DNA of 34,181 nucleotides from Sphingobium jiangsuense (GCF_014196495.1 NZ_JACIDT010000028.1:1-34181); one strand, 5' to 3'. Positions 22,029-30,933 are shown, counted from the first letter of the stretch. The notes: generated by a model not told the origin, from the letters alone. Translations and numbers: made by a program.

Positions 22029-22529
22029 ATGACAGACAGCGCCGACACCAAAGCCATGCTCGTCGATCTGACGGCCGACATTGTCTCCGCGCATGTCGCG
22101 AACAACAGCGTGGCGGTGAACGATCTTCCCCAGCTCATCACCAATGTTCATGCAGCGCTCAGCGGTCTGGGACAGCAAAAACAGGAAGAACAGCCCAAAC
22201 CGGAACCGGCGGTGTCGGTCCGTGCGTCCGTCAGGCCCGAATATCTTGTCTGCCTCGAAGACGGCAAGAAGCTCAAGATGCTCAAGCGCCACCTGATGAC
22301 GCACTACCAGCTCACCCCGGAGCAATACCGCACCAAGTGGGGCCTGCCGTCGGATTATCCGATGGTCGCGCCGGCCTATGCCGAGAAGCGCCGTGCGCTG
22401 GCCAAATCGATCGGCCTCGGCCGCAAGCCCGGCACGAAGATCGCGAAGCCGGCGACAACGCCCCAACCGAAAAATGCCCCCGCCATCCGCCGTCCGCGCA
22501 AGAAGGCCGAGACACCGCAGCCTGCATGA
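22029..22529 (+). CDS. mucR: MucR/Ros-family zinc-finger transcriptional regulator
   Basis: The 166-residue protein starts MTDSADTKAMLVDLTADIVS. The Ros/MucR zinc finger is visible as C75-x2-D78 with H88 and H92, in the segment VCLEDGKKLKMLKRHLMTHY, followed by the typical MTPEQYR-like TPEQYRTKWGLPSDYPMVAP. The C-terminal tail is Lys/Pro-rich. MucR proteins bind AT-rich promoters and repress many genes; Ros-type proteins also act on plasmids. ATG 22029 has GAGGAG upstream. The target genes here cannot be told from sequence. Confidence 0.93.
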   Translation: MTDSADTKAMLVDLTADIVSAHVANNSVAVNDLPQLITNVHAALSGLGQQKQEEQPKPEPAVSVRASVRPEYLVCLEDGKKLKMLKRHLMTHYQLTPEQYRTKWGLPSDYPMVAPAYAEKRRALAKSIGLGRKPGTKIAKPATTPQPKNAPAIRRPRKKAETPQPA

Positions 22530-22886
22530 TCGCCCGCAATATGCACCCTCAATGGCGGCCTGCTCGGACAGGAACTGCGGCGGCGCGATGGCATCGAGGG
22601 CGGTCGCTCGCAAGGACTGCGAACAATCTGGAACACGACGGGCGCACTATTTATCTCGTTACGCATAGTTTTGAGCAAACATCTGGGTTCAGCGTGCTTG
22701 CATGATGCTCCGGTCCGCGTGGACAAAATCCTTCGCAGCGTATTCACGGCGACTTTTCTGAGATGCTTGGCCAGGCGGACCTTCGGGATCCGCTCTAGCG
22801 CCGGTCGTCAGCGCCCGAGCGGAACAGGCTATGATGTCCTTGAAATCAAGGTAGCAAAATGCTACCTTATAACAAAGAGGTGATCC
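22530..22886. other. Intergenic region between mucR and the ParD/zeta operon
   Basis: These 357 bases carry no gene with a ribosome site or recognisable product. The last 50 bases hold the promoter and operator of the toxin-antitoxin operon. The middle part reads like decayed coding DNA, but I cannot name a parent gene. Confidence 0.4.
22840..22868 (+). promoter_or_regulatory. Promoter and operator of the ParD-like/zeta operon
   Basis: TTGAAA (22840-22845), a 17-base spacer and TACCTT (22863-22868) form a sigma-70-like promoter. A perfect inverted repeat AAGGTAGC-AAAAT-GCTACCTT (22848-22868) covers the spacer and -10 box, ideal for autorepression by the antitoxin. Confidence 0.6.
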
Positions 22887-23243
22887 ATGGCCCAGTCCAT
22901 CAAGCTTGGCGACGACATCATGAACATCGTGCGCCGCGAATCCGAGTTGCAAAGCCGCTCGATCGCCGGTCAGATCGCCCATTGGGTGCGTATCGGCCGC
23001 GCAATCGAGAAATCCGGCAATTTTGATCATGCCCGCATCACCGCAGCGCTCGCCGGCGACGTCGAGACAACCGCCTTTACCGACGAGGAGAAGGATGTCT
23101 GGCTCGACAGCTTTGTCGAGAAGATGGGGCAGTCCGGCCCTGACGAGGACGCTTTCTTTGCCCGGCGGCGACAGCTTGGGCTGGGTGTCGGCCTCGATGC
23201 GGCCGGCAATCTCGTTCGTGAGACGGCCATCCGTAAGGCATGA
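22887..23243 (+). CDS. ParD-like antitoxin
   Basis: The 118-residue protein starts MAQSIKLGDDIMNIVRRESE and contains SRSIAGQIAHWVRIGRAIEK, the pattern of the ParD-like antitoxin family (PF11903 type), with an N-terminal ribbon-helix-helix and a C-terminal toxin-neutralising part. GAGGTG precedes ATG 22887. It overlaps the zeta gene by ATGA, and its promoter carries an operator-like palindrome. It replaces epsilon, the usual zeta partner in Gram-positive plasmids. Confidence 0.86.
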   Translation: MAQSIKLGDDIMNIVRRESELQSRSIAGQIAHWVRIGRAIEKSGNFDHARITAALAGDVETTAFTDEEKDVWLDSFVEKMGQSGPDEDAFFARRRQLGLGVGLDAAGNLVRETAIRKA

Positions 23244-23827
23244 AGCCAACGATGATCGTGCTGGCCGGGCCGAACGGTGCCGGCAAGTCCACACTTTACG
23301 AGACCCGCATCGCGCCGAGTTTTGCGGGACCATTCATCAACGCCGACATCATTCAGCGCGACGAACTGCGCGATCCGTCACCGGCGGCGTCGTACGAAGC
23401 GGCCAACATCGCGTCTTCGCGCCGGGCCGATTATCTCGCGCGAAGGCGGGATTTCGTGACGGAGACCGTCTTTTCGCATCCCTCCAAGATTGAACTCATC
23501 GACGAAGCGCGCACCAGAGGTTTCACCGTCATCGTGATGCATGTCGGCGTCGATACGCCGGATCTCTCGGTCGCGCGTGTTGGCATGCGCGTCGAGGAAG
23601 GCGGCCATATCGTCCCCGAGGACAAGATCCGTGTCCGGTATGCGCGCGGCGCACCTTTGATCCGCGCCGCAGTCCTCAAAGCGGATCGCGGCATGGTTTT
23701 CGACAATTCCGGGCTCAACCAGCCGCCGGACCATTGCCTGACATTCGCCGACGGGAGATTGGTCTATGCGGTGCCGCGCCTGCCTGGCTGGATCAGATCC
23801 GTCTATCAAGCAGACCTTCAAATCTAG
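23240..23827 (+). CDS. Zeta-like toxin kinase
   Basis: The 195-residue protein opens with MKPTMIVLAGPNGAGKSTLY; Walker A GPNGAGKST is residues 10-18. FINADIIQRDELR and ETVFSHPSKIELIDEA follow, as in zeta/AAA_33 kinases. Zeta toxins phosphorylate UDP-N-acetylglucosamine and block wall synthesis, but the substrate of this shorter form is not proven. RVGMRVEEGGHIVPEDKI fits the conserved region after the active site. Downstream is the leftward siderophore operon. Confidence 0.92.
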   Translation: MKPTMIVLAGPNGAGKSTLYETRIAPSFAGPFINADIIQRDELRDPSPAASYEAANIASSRRADYLARRRDFVTETVFSHPSKIELIDEARTRGFTVIVMHVGVDTPDLSVARVGMRVEEGGHIVPEDKIRVRYARGAPLIRAAVLKADRGMVFDNSGLNQPPDHCLTFADGRLVYAVPRLPGWIRSVYQADLQI

Positions 23828-23834
23828 GGTCAGG

Positions 23835-24203
23835 CTAAGGCCGGGGAGAACGCGTAGCCGGTGTCGGGCGCGGAGCAACGTCGCGCCAGTCCACCTCGGA
23901 CGTATCGCCGCGCTTGTCTCCGATAAGCACATAAAAAGGACCGGCAGGCCGGGCGAAGCGCGCGAGGCCTTGTGCGTCGGCGCGCTCAGAGGCGATGACC
24001 TGTCCATCGTTCGTGTAGAGCGTCACGGAAAGGCCGGGATCGGGACGACCATTGGCATGGCCCGCCATGCACTCCAGCATGGGTCCACGCGCCCAGCACC
24101 TGCCCACGGGAGTCCAGCCCGCATCGGGTTCGTGCGCCAGCGCGGGTAGTCCCGACAGACCGGCCAGCATCGCGGCGGCAAGCAGAAAACACGCCTGTCT
24201 CAT
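23835..24203 (-). CDS. Small periplasmic beta-rich protein of the siderophore operon
   Basis: The 122-residue protein has a signal peptide (MRQACFLLAAAMLAGLSGLP, cleavage near ALA-HE, residue 23-24) and a mature part with SVTLYTNDGQVIASERADAQ, a beta-sandwich pattern like carboxypeptidase-regulatory or DUF4198-type domains. It probably acts in the periplasm with the TonB/PepSY iron-uptake genes, with which it overlaps by ATGA. Family and exact role are unsure. Confidence 0.7.
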   Translation of the reverse strand: MRQACFLLAAAMLAGLSGLPALAHEPDAGWTPVGRCWARGPMLECMAGHANGRPDPGLSVTLYTNDGQVIASERADAQGLARFARPAGPFYVLIGDKRGDTSEVDWRDVAPRPTPATRSPRP

Positions 24204-25027
24204 CGGGCTTGCTCCGAGATTTGGCGTGCCGTGGCGGGCATCAACTGCGAAAGGGGTATTTCCGCGATGTGAACCGATCCATCGGTTCCGATAGCGGTAA
24301 GCCAGATGCCATCGGCCAGTTCGATCCCCGGAGGAATGACCAGCGTAACCTCACGCGCAGAGCGCGCGCCCTCGAACTCCATTCCGATCGCAAGCGGCAG
24401 TCGGGGCTTGCGGACTTTCAGATAAGCCGACCGTATCTGCTCATCGCAGGCATCGCAGAAGCGCAACATGACATGCTTAGCGACAACATCTTCGCCAATA
24501 GTTTCGGGCGGGCCGCGCTCCTCCTCGACCATCGTAAATGTCCACGGACCGACCTTTCCGGCCACCGCATCGTCGCGCAGCAGGGGATGGATGGGCGCTT
24601 CATGCACCGCCCAGACCAGTCCGGCCGGAATGGCAATCAAGGCGAGAGTCAGCAGTCCTTGCCAAAATACGCGCAATGGACCGGAGAGAACCGGGACCGC
24701 GCTGGCGAAGTTGGTCGCGCGGTGCAGGCGTTTGGGCCGCCACGGCCAATAGGTGATCGCGAACGCCACCGCTGGCACGGCCAGCATCATCCATCCGATC
24801 CACAAGAACGGTCCAAAGTTGAGACGCCAGGCAAGGATGCTCGAAGCCAGCGCCAGACCGAGGAATAGCCATCCGGCAATACGAAAGGCGGATTGCCGTT
24901 GCGAGGATAGCGGCCACTTCAGCACGATCTGCGCTTCACGGGGCCGCGACAGCGCCAGCAGCGCGAAGCCTGCGATGCTGAACGCCAAGAGGAGCATGTC
25001 CCACCAGAATGGTTGCAGCGGCATCAT
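24200..25027 (-). CDS. DUF3325-like membrane protein with periplasmic CxxC domain
   Basis: The first ~90 residues read as DUF3325: MLLLAFSIAGFALLALSRPR, then AGWLFLGLALASSILAW and PFLWIGWMMLAVPAVAFAIT, three membrane segments. A fourth segment lies near residues 120-140. The last ~120 residues form an extra soluble domain, presumably periplasmic, with RFCDACDEQIR (CxxC). DUF3325 usually ends after its helices. It overlaps both neighbours by ATGA. It is likely part of the siderophore-iron utilisation complex with the PepSY and DUF3649 proteins. Confidence 0.78.
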   Translation of the reverse strand: MMPLQPFWWDMLLLAFSIAGFALLALSRPREAQIVLKWPLSSQRQSAFRIAGWLFLGLALASSILAWRLNFGPFLWIGWMMLAVPAVAFAITYWPWRPKRLHRATNFASAVPVLSGPLRVFWQGLLTLALIAIPAGLVWAVHEAPIHPLLRDDAVAGKVGPWTFTMVEEERGPPETIGEDVVAKHVMLRFCDACDEQIRSAYLKVRKPRLPLAIGMEFEGARSAREVTLVIPPGIELADGIWLTAIGTDGSVHIAEIPLSQLMPATARQISEQAR

Positions 25028-25341
25028 GCGCCCAGCCCTCCCAGACGCATCACCAGCCAGCAGGCGAGATAGACAAGGCCCGTCCATGCGATCAGCCAAA
25101 ACCACAAGCGGGTGACGCTGCGCGTATGGAACGCCCAGAGCAGGATCGCGGTGTGGATCGCGTAGATCAGCAATTTGGCCGCCATCGCGGGGGGATTGAA
25201 CGGTCCCGGCTCGAAGGGCAGCGTCAGGGTCAGCAGGAGCTTGATCGCGGCGGCCAGCGCATAGCCACCGAGAATTGCCGCCGCTACCCGCGAGGCCACC
25301 GACAGGCGATAGCGCGCCGCCGGGGTAAGCTGCCCCGTCAT
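25024..25341 (-). CDS. DUF3649 membrane protein
   Basis: The 105-residue protein reads as DUF3649, found in iron-siderophore operons: SVASRVAAAILGGYALAAAI, AAKLLIYAIHTAILLWAF and LWFWLIAWTGLVYLACWLVM, three membrane helices. It overlaps the PepSY gene and the DUF3325-like gene by ATGA, so the four genes 25338-23835 are translationally coupled. Role in iron release or electron transfer is inferred from context. Confidence 0.84.
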   Translation of the reverse strand: MTGQLTPAARYRLSVASRVAAAILGGYALAAAIKLLLTLTLPFEPGPFNPPAMAAKLLIYAIHTAILLWAFHTRSVTRLWFWLIAWTGLVYLACWLVMRLGGLGA

Positions 25342-26912
25342 ACGCGCGCCCCCACCTTTGCACGCCCGCCGAGCTTGAACGCGCAGAAGGCGAACAGCGC
25401 GGCGAAGCCGAGCATCGTTAGGTCGAACCCGGCCAGAACCCAGTCGCCATACCTAAGGGTGACGCCCAGATGCCGATCTGTGGTGAGCGCATTGATGATG
25501 GGGATCGCGGCGGCGACAGCGGCGGCCACCCAGAACAGCTCGCGCCATGCCTGCGCTGCCGGGCGCAACAGCGCATAGACTATCATCCAGCCCCAGGTTG
25601 CGAACAGGATATTCGCCTCCCATCCGGCGCGTTCGGCAAGACTCACCGGCAGCAGCCGGTTTGCCCAGAAATAGGCGGCAATGCCGACCGGTAGCCCGGC
25701 GATGACGCCTGCGTTGAGATGCTCGACCATCGGCACACCAAACGGCACGCGGCCTTGCCGGGCATATTTCTCGCGGCGCTTGACCGTCCACAGCACCATG
25801 CCCGTCGCGATCATGCCGCAGGTCAGGATCGAGGCGATGAACAGCAGCCAGCGCAGGCCCGCGCCCGCAAACCAGGCATTGTGGGCAGTGGTCAGATACC
25901 AAAGCCCTTGATGCGGGGGAGTCTGTCCGAACGTCACCGGAATGTCGCGATAGGCGCCGGTGGCCGCATCGAAATTGATCACGCTGTCGCGGCTGAGCAG
26001 CGGATATTCCGCGCCATAGGCGCGCGAGAAGCTGACGATCAGCCTGCCGTCCCCGGCGCGCGACACCTCAATGTCACGCACCTCGCCCTTGCCGAAATGA
26101 CGTTCGGCCTGAGCAAAGACCGTCGCCATCGGCACCGAAGGGCGCGTGACGGCGGCGGGTGGATCAGCCGCATCCACGCTGCGCGCCACTTCCTTCGGTG
26201 CCGGGGGGGAGAGGAAAGGCTTAGGCAAATAGCCCTGAAACAGCAGGCCACTATATAGGATCATCAGGAAGAAGGGCAGCGTGATGACGCCCAACAGATT
26301 GTGTCCGTCGAGCCAGGACCGCTGCCCCTTGCCGGGCCTGAACATGAAGAAATCCGCGAAAATCTTCTTATGGACGATGACGCCTGAAACGGTCGCCAGC
26401 AGACCGAGCATAACGGCGATGGCGATGATGCGCTGGCCGGTCAGATCGTCCAGATAATGCAGCGCATGATGCATCTCGTAAAAGAGTTCACCGCCCTCGG
26501 TGTCGCGAACAACAGGAAGCGGCGGCAGCGCCTTGCCGCTGTCGGGATCGAGCCGCGCGACATGCTCATCCCATTTGACGATTAGTTCCGAATTATAGCC
26601 GCGCCACGGCTCACCGCCACGGCAAAGAAAACCGCAACCTGAGCGCCGTCCGTCGCCGGGCAGATGAATTTTCCACTTGTTAGTTTGCTCCGGTTGCGCC
26701 GCGAGGAAATCCAGCGCCTTTTCGATCATCGGCGGAGCCGCCGGATAGGCGCGATCCTGCCGCATAGGCAGTTCCGGACTCATCCAGCGGGTGACTTCCA
26801 TGTCGAACAGAGTGGCGGCCCCCATCACGAAGACGAAGAACAGAACCCACCCAGTCAGCAATCCGACCCAGCTATGCAGCCAGGCCATCGACTGGCGAAA
26901 CGTCTCCTTCAT
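25338..26912 (-). CDS. PepSY-associated membrane protein (siderophore-iron reductase-like)
   Basis: The 524-residue protein has the PepSY-associated TM helix layout: a first helix WVGLLTGWVLFFVFVMGAAT, a large periplasmic loop with HHALHYLDD, further helices (IAIAVMLGLLATVSGVIVHK, GHNLLGVITLPFFLMILYSG), a second periplasmic PepSY-like part and C-terminal helices. Histidines at helix ends could bind heme. Such proteins are linked to reduction of ferric siderophores at the inner membrane. It starts 10 bases after the receptor stop. Confidence 0.92.
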   Translation of the reverse strand: MKETFRQSMAWLHSWVGLLTGWVLFFVFVMGAATLFDMEVTRWMSPELPMRQDRAYPAAPPMIEKALDFLAAQPEQTNKWKIHLPGDGRRSGCGFLCRGGEPWRGYNSELIVKWDEHVARLDPDSGKALPPLPVVRDTEGGELFYEMHHALHYLDDLTGQRIIAIAVMLGLLATVSGVIVHKKIFADFFMFRPGKGQRSWLDGHNLLGVITLPFFLMILYSGLLFQGYLPKPFLSPPAPKEVARSVDAADPPAAVTRPSVPMATVFAQAERHFGKGEVRDIEVSRAGDGRLIVSFSRAYGAEYPLLSRDSVINFDAATGAYRDIPVTFGQTPPHQGLWYLTTAHNAWFAGAGLRWLLFIASILTCGMIATGMVLWTVKRREKYARQGRVPFGVPMVEHLNAGVIAGLPVGIAAYFWANRLLPVSLAERAGWEANILFATWGWMIVYALLRPAAQAWRELFWVAAAVAAAIPIINALTTDRHLGVTLRYGDWVLAGFDLTMLGFAALFAFCAFKLGGRAKVGARV

Positions 26913-26922
26913 CAGACCGCGC

Positions 26923-29502
26923 TCAATAGCTGACGCGAATCGTCAGCAGGAAGTTTCGCGGTTCCCCATAAAAGTTATAGTAACTGGAGGAGCCGACTGC
27001 CTGATAATAGGTCTTATCGAAGACGTTGTTGACATTGAACGATGCGGACCAGTTTTTGTTGAAATTATATTCACCGAACAGGTTGACCACGGCATAGCCC
27101 TTCTGCGTGAACTCGAAGGGCACCGATGGGCCGTCATATTGGCTAGTCGTGGTATTGAACGTCCGCGCGGTGCCTCTGGAGTAGTTGGAGCTTTGCGCCG
27201 TCAGGCCGCCACCGAACTTCAAACCATCAAGCGCGCCCCTGAGGGCATAGCTTGTCCAGAACTTGAAAAGATGCCGAGGCGTAATGGTATGGTAGCGTCC
27301 CGTTCCCGCCTGCTTATTCTCGTTATCGTTGAAGGTGTATCCACCCGACATCTGCCAGCCCGGCAGAATTTCACCGCTTATCTCCAGATCGACGCCTTTG
27401 CTGACAACTCTGCCATCAGCAAGAAAACAGCATGAACTACCTAGATCGCCCGCAGTGGCAGGATAGTCTGAGTCACGAACAGCCTGACCATTACGCTTGA
27501 TGTAATAAAGTGCCGCTGATGTGTTGAGGCGGCCATCAAGAAGCGCGCCTTTTACGCCTACCTCAAAGGTTTTGCCTGTAATGGGATCGATCGCCGTTCC
27601 GGGCAGCGGACCCTTCAGGCTCGATGCTTGAGATTTGTAGGTTTCCGCAAAGCTTGCGTAGGCGGACCAGTTATCGTCAAACTTGTAGATCGCCCCGATA
27701 GAAGGGGTCAGGACACCATTGTCGCGATAGGCAATCGTCGGGTTGCTGGTCATAATTCCGGCGGGAACGCTGAATACCTCGCGATATTGCCGATACCGAT
27801 ACCAACTGAGCCTCATGCTTGGAATCAGGCTAAAGCGTCCGAACGTCATGTTCAGCGAGCCATAGATACCCTTTTGCTTGATCTCCAGGTCTGTTGTTCC
27901 GAAAAAATAATAGGGATCGTTATTATCGTATATCGTCGGATCAAATGTGAAGATGTCTGGAATAGAAATCGGATTGTTGCGCCGTCTGTTGATGTATTGT
28001 GCATCGGCATTGCTGATATTTGTACCAAACAGGAGTTTGTGCGTGCCACCGAGTAGATCAAACGATCCCTTCAGGACAAGATCAGCGGCCTGGATCTTTT
28101 CAACATAGGTGTATTTGGCTCCGCCCCAACCACTAGCCATGCCCGACTTGGTAATCGGGTCGATCGCGCCATACCAAAACATATGCTGGCGATCATTGTC
28201 CGAGCGATTCTGCGAAACCTCAAGGCCGAGTGTCCAGTCGTCGCCCAGCGTCTGATCTATGCGACCGAACATGTTGTAGCGATCCCTGATGTTACGGTCG
28301 TTCTTCGTGCCGAGGTAAAAGCTGCGTGGGAGGCCGATATCGTCGCCGTTGGTATAACGTGGCAGACCGATCGAGAAGACCGGGCTGCGGTCGTGGCTAT
28401 AGGAGCCACCGACGGTCAGGCGGGTGCTGTCCGTTACATCGAACTCGACGATCCCGTGGACAAGCTGCTTGTTGCCGATAGCGCGATCGTAGAAATATTC
28501 GCGATCCTCAATCACGCCTCCAATCCGCGCCCGCAGACGCCCATCCAGCGCAAGCGGTCCGCTGATGTCGATCTCCCCGCGATAATTGTTCCAGCTCCCG
28601 GCAGACAAGGCGGCCTTGAACTGAAAGTCTCGCGTCGGCTTTTTACGCACCAGATTGATTGAACCGCCGGGTTCGCCGGACGTGCCAAATAGTGCGTCGG
28701 AGCCGCGCAGTACCTCAATGCTGTCATAGAGCGCGAGGTCAATCTGCTCGGTATTCCAGCCTCCGATGATCGGGCTGTTGCCATCAATCTGGAAATTATC
28801 GATTCGGAAGCCGCGCGAAAAGAAATGGGTTCGGGTGGCTTCTTCCTGAAGGGCAGTGATGCCCGTGACCTGCTTCATCGCCTCTTCGATGGTGGTCAGG
28901 CCCTGATCCTGCATCCTCTGCTGGGTCAGCACGGTAACAGATTGGGGAATATCTTGCAGGCTCTGCCCCTTGGCGAAGGCAACGTCGCGCTTGGTGTAAG
29001 AGCCGGTGCCCTCCGAAGCGGTGCGATCATTCGCCGTGACCTGCGGGCCGCCGGCACCGCCGGAGCCGCCACTACCGTCGCCGCTTCCCTCGACCCTGAC
29101 CGGACCAAGCTGCACGGTCCCTTCGGACACCTGCGGCGCGCGCTCGATCGACACGCTGCGCCCATCGAGCCAGCGGAACGTGATTCCGGTGCCGCCCAAG
29201 AGCACGCTGAGCGCCTGGGCGGGCGCATAGCTGCCCTTGACCGCCTGCGAGCGCTTGCCGTCGAGAATGCAGGTATCGCCCGTGATCTGGATGCCGGTCT
29301 GGTCGCCGAAAACCGTCAACGCTGTAGAAAGCGGCTGCGAGGGAATGTCGAATGTCCGCGTTTGCCCCCGCGACGCCGTCGTCGATCCGCCCGACTGCGC
29401 CTGCGCCGGAGCTGCCAGTGACACCAGCGCGACGCTCCCCATCAGCAGCGCGATCATGGAGCGACCAGATTTGGCCGTTCTGACGTTACCCCCACTTGTC
29501 AT
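26923..29502 (-). CDS. TonB-dependent siderophore receptor with STN signalling domain
   Basis: The 859-residue outer-membrane receptor has a signal peptide (cleavage near APAQAQ, residue 36), an STN domain (about 50-118, FDIPSQPLSTALTVFGDQTG), a GPVRVEG-type TonB box near 130, a plug (SLQDIPQSVTVLTQQRM) and a barrel ending RNFLLTIRVSY. The STN domain normally passes the substrate signal to FecR. ATG 29502 is favoured because the signal peptide follows directly; the ORF extension to 29688 has none. The barrel half looks AT-richer than the N-terminal half. The siderophore is unknown (FecA, FpvA and FhuE are relatives). Confidence 0.95.
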   Translation of the reverse strand: MTSGGNVRTAKSGRSMIALLMGSVALVSLAAPAQAQSGGSTTASRGQTRTFDIPSQPLSTALTVFGDQTGIQITGDTCILDGKRSQAVKGSYAPAQALSVLLGGTGITFRWLDGRSVSIERAPQVSEGTVQLGPVRVEGSGDGSGGSGGAGGPQVTANDRTASEGTGSYTKRDVAFAKGQSLQDIPQSVTVLTQQRMQDQGLTTIEEAMKQVTGITALQEEATRTHFFSRGFRIDNFQIDGNSPIIGGWNTEQIDLALYDSIEVLRGSDALFGTSGEPGGSINLVRKKPTRDFQFKAALSAGSWNNYRGEIDISGPLALDGRLRARIGGVIEDREYFYDRAIGNKQLVHGIVEFDVTDSTRLTVGGSYSHDRSPVFSIGLPRYTNGDDIGLPRSFYLGTKNDRNIRDRYNMFGRIDQTLGDDWTLGLEVSQNRSDNDRQHMFWYGAIDPITKSGMASGWGGAKYTYVEKIQAADLVLKGSFDLLGGTHKLLFGTNISNADAQYINRRRNNPISIPDIFTFDPTIYDNNDPYYFFGTTDLEIKQKGIYGSLNMTFGRFSLIPSMRLSWYRYRQYREVFSVPAGIMTSNPTIAYRDNGVLTPSIGAIYKFDDNWSAYASFAETYKSQASSLKGPLPGTAIDPITGKTFEVGVKGALLDGRLNTSAALYYIKRNGQAVRDSDYPATAGDLGSSCCFLADGRVVSKGVDLEISGEILPGWQMSGGYTFNDNENKQAGTGRYHTITPRHLFKFWTSYALRGALDGLKFGGGLTAQSSNYSRGTARTFNTTTSQYDGPSVPFEFTQKGYAVVNLFGEYNFNKNWSASFNVNNVFDKTYYQAVGSSSYYNFYGEPRNFLLTIRVSY

Positions 29503-29632
29503 CAAAAATCGTCCTTCCACATGTACATATCTGCAAAGGCTTCGCATTTGCAGATTGGTTTCATTAGGTTTGACGAGGGGCGCACCGCGACCTTCAGGTG
29601 CGGCGGCAAATTTTTTCAGAAAATTTTCGCGG

Positions 29633-30604
29633 TCAGTCTTCGGAGACGAGTAGCAGCCATGGCGTGATCTGACGGACATGGCCGCCATGCGGCTTCATAA
29701 GCAGCTTGAGAGCCTTCACCGGATCGTCGACATCATAAACGCCGGTGACGCGGCTGCGGCCCAGGCTGCCGCTGGTGACGATGATCCGGCCGTTATAGTA
29801 GCGGTCGAGCTGCCGCACGGCATCGGCTACGGTAATCCCATCGGCCAGCAGATGCCCGCGCCGCCAGGGCGCGACCGAGCTTTCCGGAATACGGGACGCG
29901 CTGACAATATGGTCGGCCCGCGCGATACGCAGGCGATCGCCGGGCGCCATGTGGCGCTTGTCCTCGCCTTTGCCGGAGGGCCAGGACACGCGCACCGAAC
30001 CGCGCTCGAGCGCGATATCGACGGCATCGGATGCGAGGTCGACGTCGAAGGCGGTGCCGGTCACGGTGACGCGGATATCGGATGCGGCGACCGCAAAGGG
30101 CCGTGCGCTGTCGCGGGCGACGTCGAACCATGCCCGGCCCGCCAGCAGCTTCACACGCCGCTCGGCCCTGCCATAGTCGACCGTGATCGCACTGCCGCTG
30201 TCCAGAACGACGTGGGAGCCGTCCTCCAGCTCGACGGTACGGCGCTCACCGGTGGCGGTGTGATAGTCCGATTGGAGCAGGATCGGCAGCGGCGAGAGCA
30301 TGACCGCGGCGAAGGCGGCCGCAATGCCGGTCGCGGCCACCGCGATGCGCGCGCGGCGGCTCTCCCGCCAGCCCGAAATCCGGCTGCGCCTGCGCGCTGG
30401 CGCCGGAGGAACGGGCACGGTCTTCGCCGGGCCGACTTCGCCTGCCAGGCCCCACATGCGCAGCGTCGCCTGCCAGACCTTCTCATGCCGGGGACTGCGG
30501 GCGCGCCAGGCGTCGCGCTGGGCGACGAGCCCCGCATCGCCCGGCGCTCGCGGAAAAACGCAGCCACGCATCCTGCACCACATCTTCCGCGCGGGCCTGG
30601 TCAC
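29633..30604 (-). CDS. fecR: FecR-like anti-sigma/signalling protein, N-terminus truncated
   Basis: A membrane segment (IAVAATGIAAAFAAVMLSPL), a FecR domain (TGERRTVELEDGSHVVLDSG, AGRAWFDVARDSARPFAV) and a C-terminal STN-like part (YYNGRIIVTSGSLGRSRVTG) are intact. The cytoplasmic DUF4880 start is incomplete: only QRDAWRARSPRHEKVWQATL is clear, and codons upstream lie in the fecI remnant. The frame opens from a GTG at 30604, but no convincing start is seen; ATG 30583 or 30571 are options. This protein would normally carry the receptor signal to FecI. Loss of the N-terminal helix region likely impairs sigma activation. Confidence 0.82.
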   Translation of the reverse strand: MTRPARKMWCRMRGCVFPRAPGDAGLVAQRDAWRARSPRHEKVWQATLRMWGLAGEVGPAKTVPVPPAPARRRSRISGWRESRRARIAVAATGIAAAFAAVMLSPLPILLQSDYHTATGERRTVELEDGSHVVLDSGSAITVDYGRAERRVKLLAGRAWFDVARDSARPFAVAASDIRVTVTGTAFDVDLASDAVDIALERGSVRVSWPSGKGEDKRHMAPGDRLRIARADHIVSASRIPESSVAPWRRGHLLADGITVADAVRQLDRYYNGRIIVTSGSLGRSRVTGVYDVDDPVKALKLLMKPHGGHVRQITPWLLLVSED

Positions 30605-30677
30605 CGACGATCTTCGTCGCCTGATCGATCAGCGCCTCGCGATGCTTGAGATAGAGATGCAGCCGGTTGGATGCCAT
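30483..30677 (-). pseudogene. fecI: FecI-like ECF sigma factor, 5' remnant
   Basis: From ATG 30677 the frame reads MASNRLHLYLKHREALIDQA, then GDQARAEDVVQDAWLRF, the start of an ECF sigma-70 region 2. After about residue 45 the frame runs into fecR sequence in another frame and stops at 30483. A normal FecI is ~170 residues, so most of region 2 and all of region 4 are missing. The junction with fecR lies near 30540-30565, consistent with one deletion that removed the fecI 3' part and the fecR 5' end. Confidence 0.8.
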
Positions 30678-30933
30678 TCAGCGGCTCTCCCGGCAATGAA
30701 CACGAACTCTGTGCACGACCTTGTGCTGCCCCCTTCCATCGGGAGCCATGTCGCGCCCGACCTACCGAATCCCGTTGCAAGTCATTATCAACGGTCAATA
30801 GCGCCGGGATTGACGGTGGGCAATCTGTCGGTGCCTCGCCCACGCTAGCGCCGTTGCCTAACTTTGGGATCAACTCAGGAATTTGTTGGGATTCTGGAGC
30901 GATATCGTGAATGTTGCTCTTACTTCCGCATAG

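Noticed and set aside
22689..23333. Leftward 214-codon frame opposite ParD-like antitoxin
   Set aside because: It is a shadow of the ParD-like gene and extends into intergenic DNA; no motif or ribosome site.
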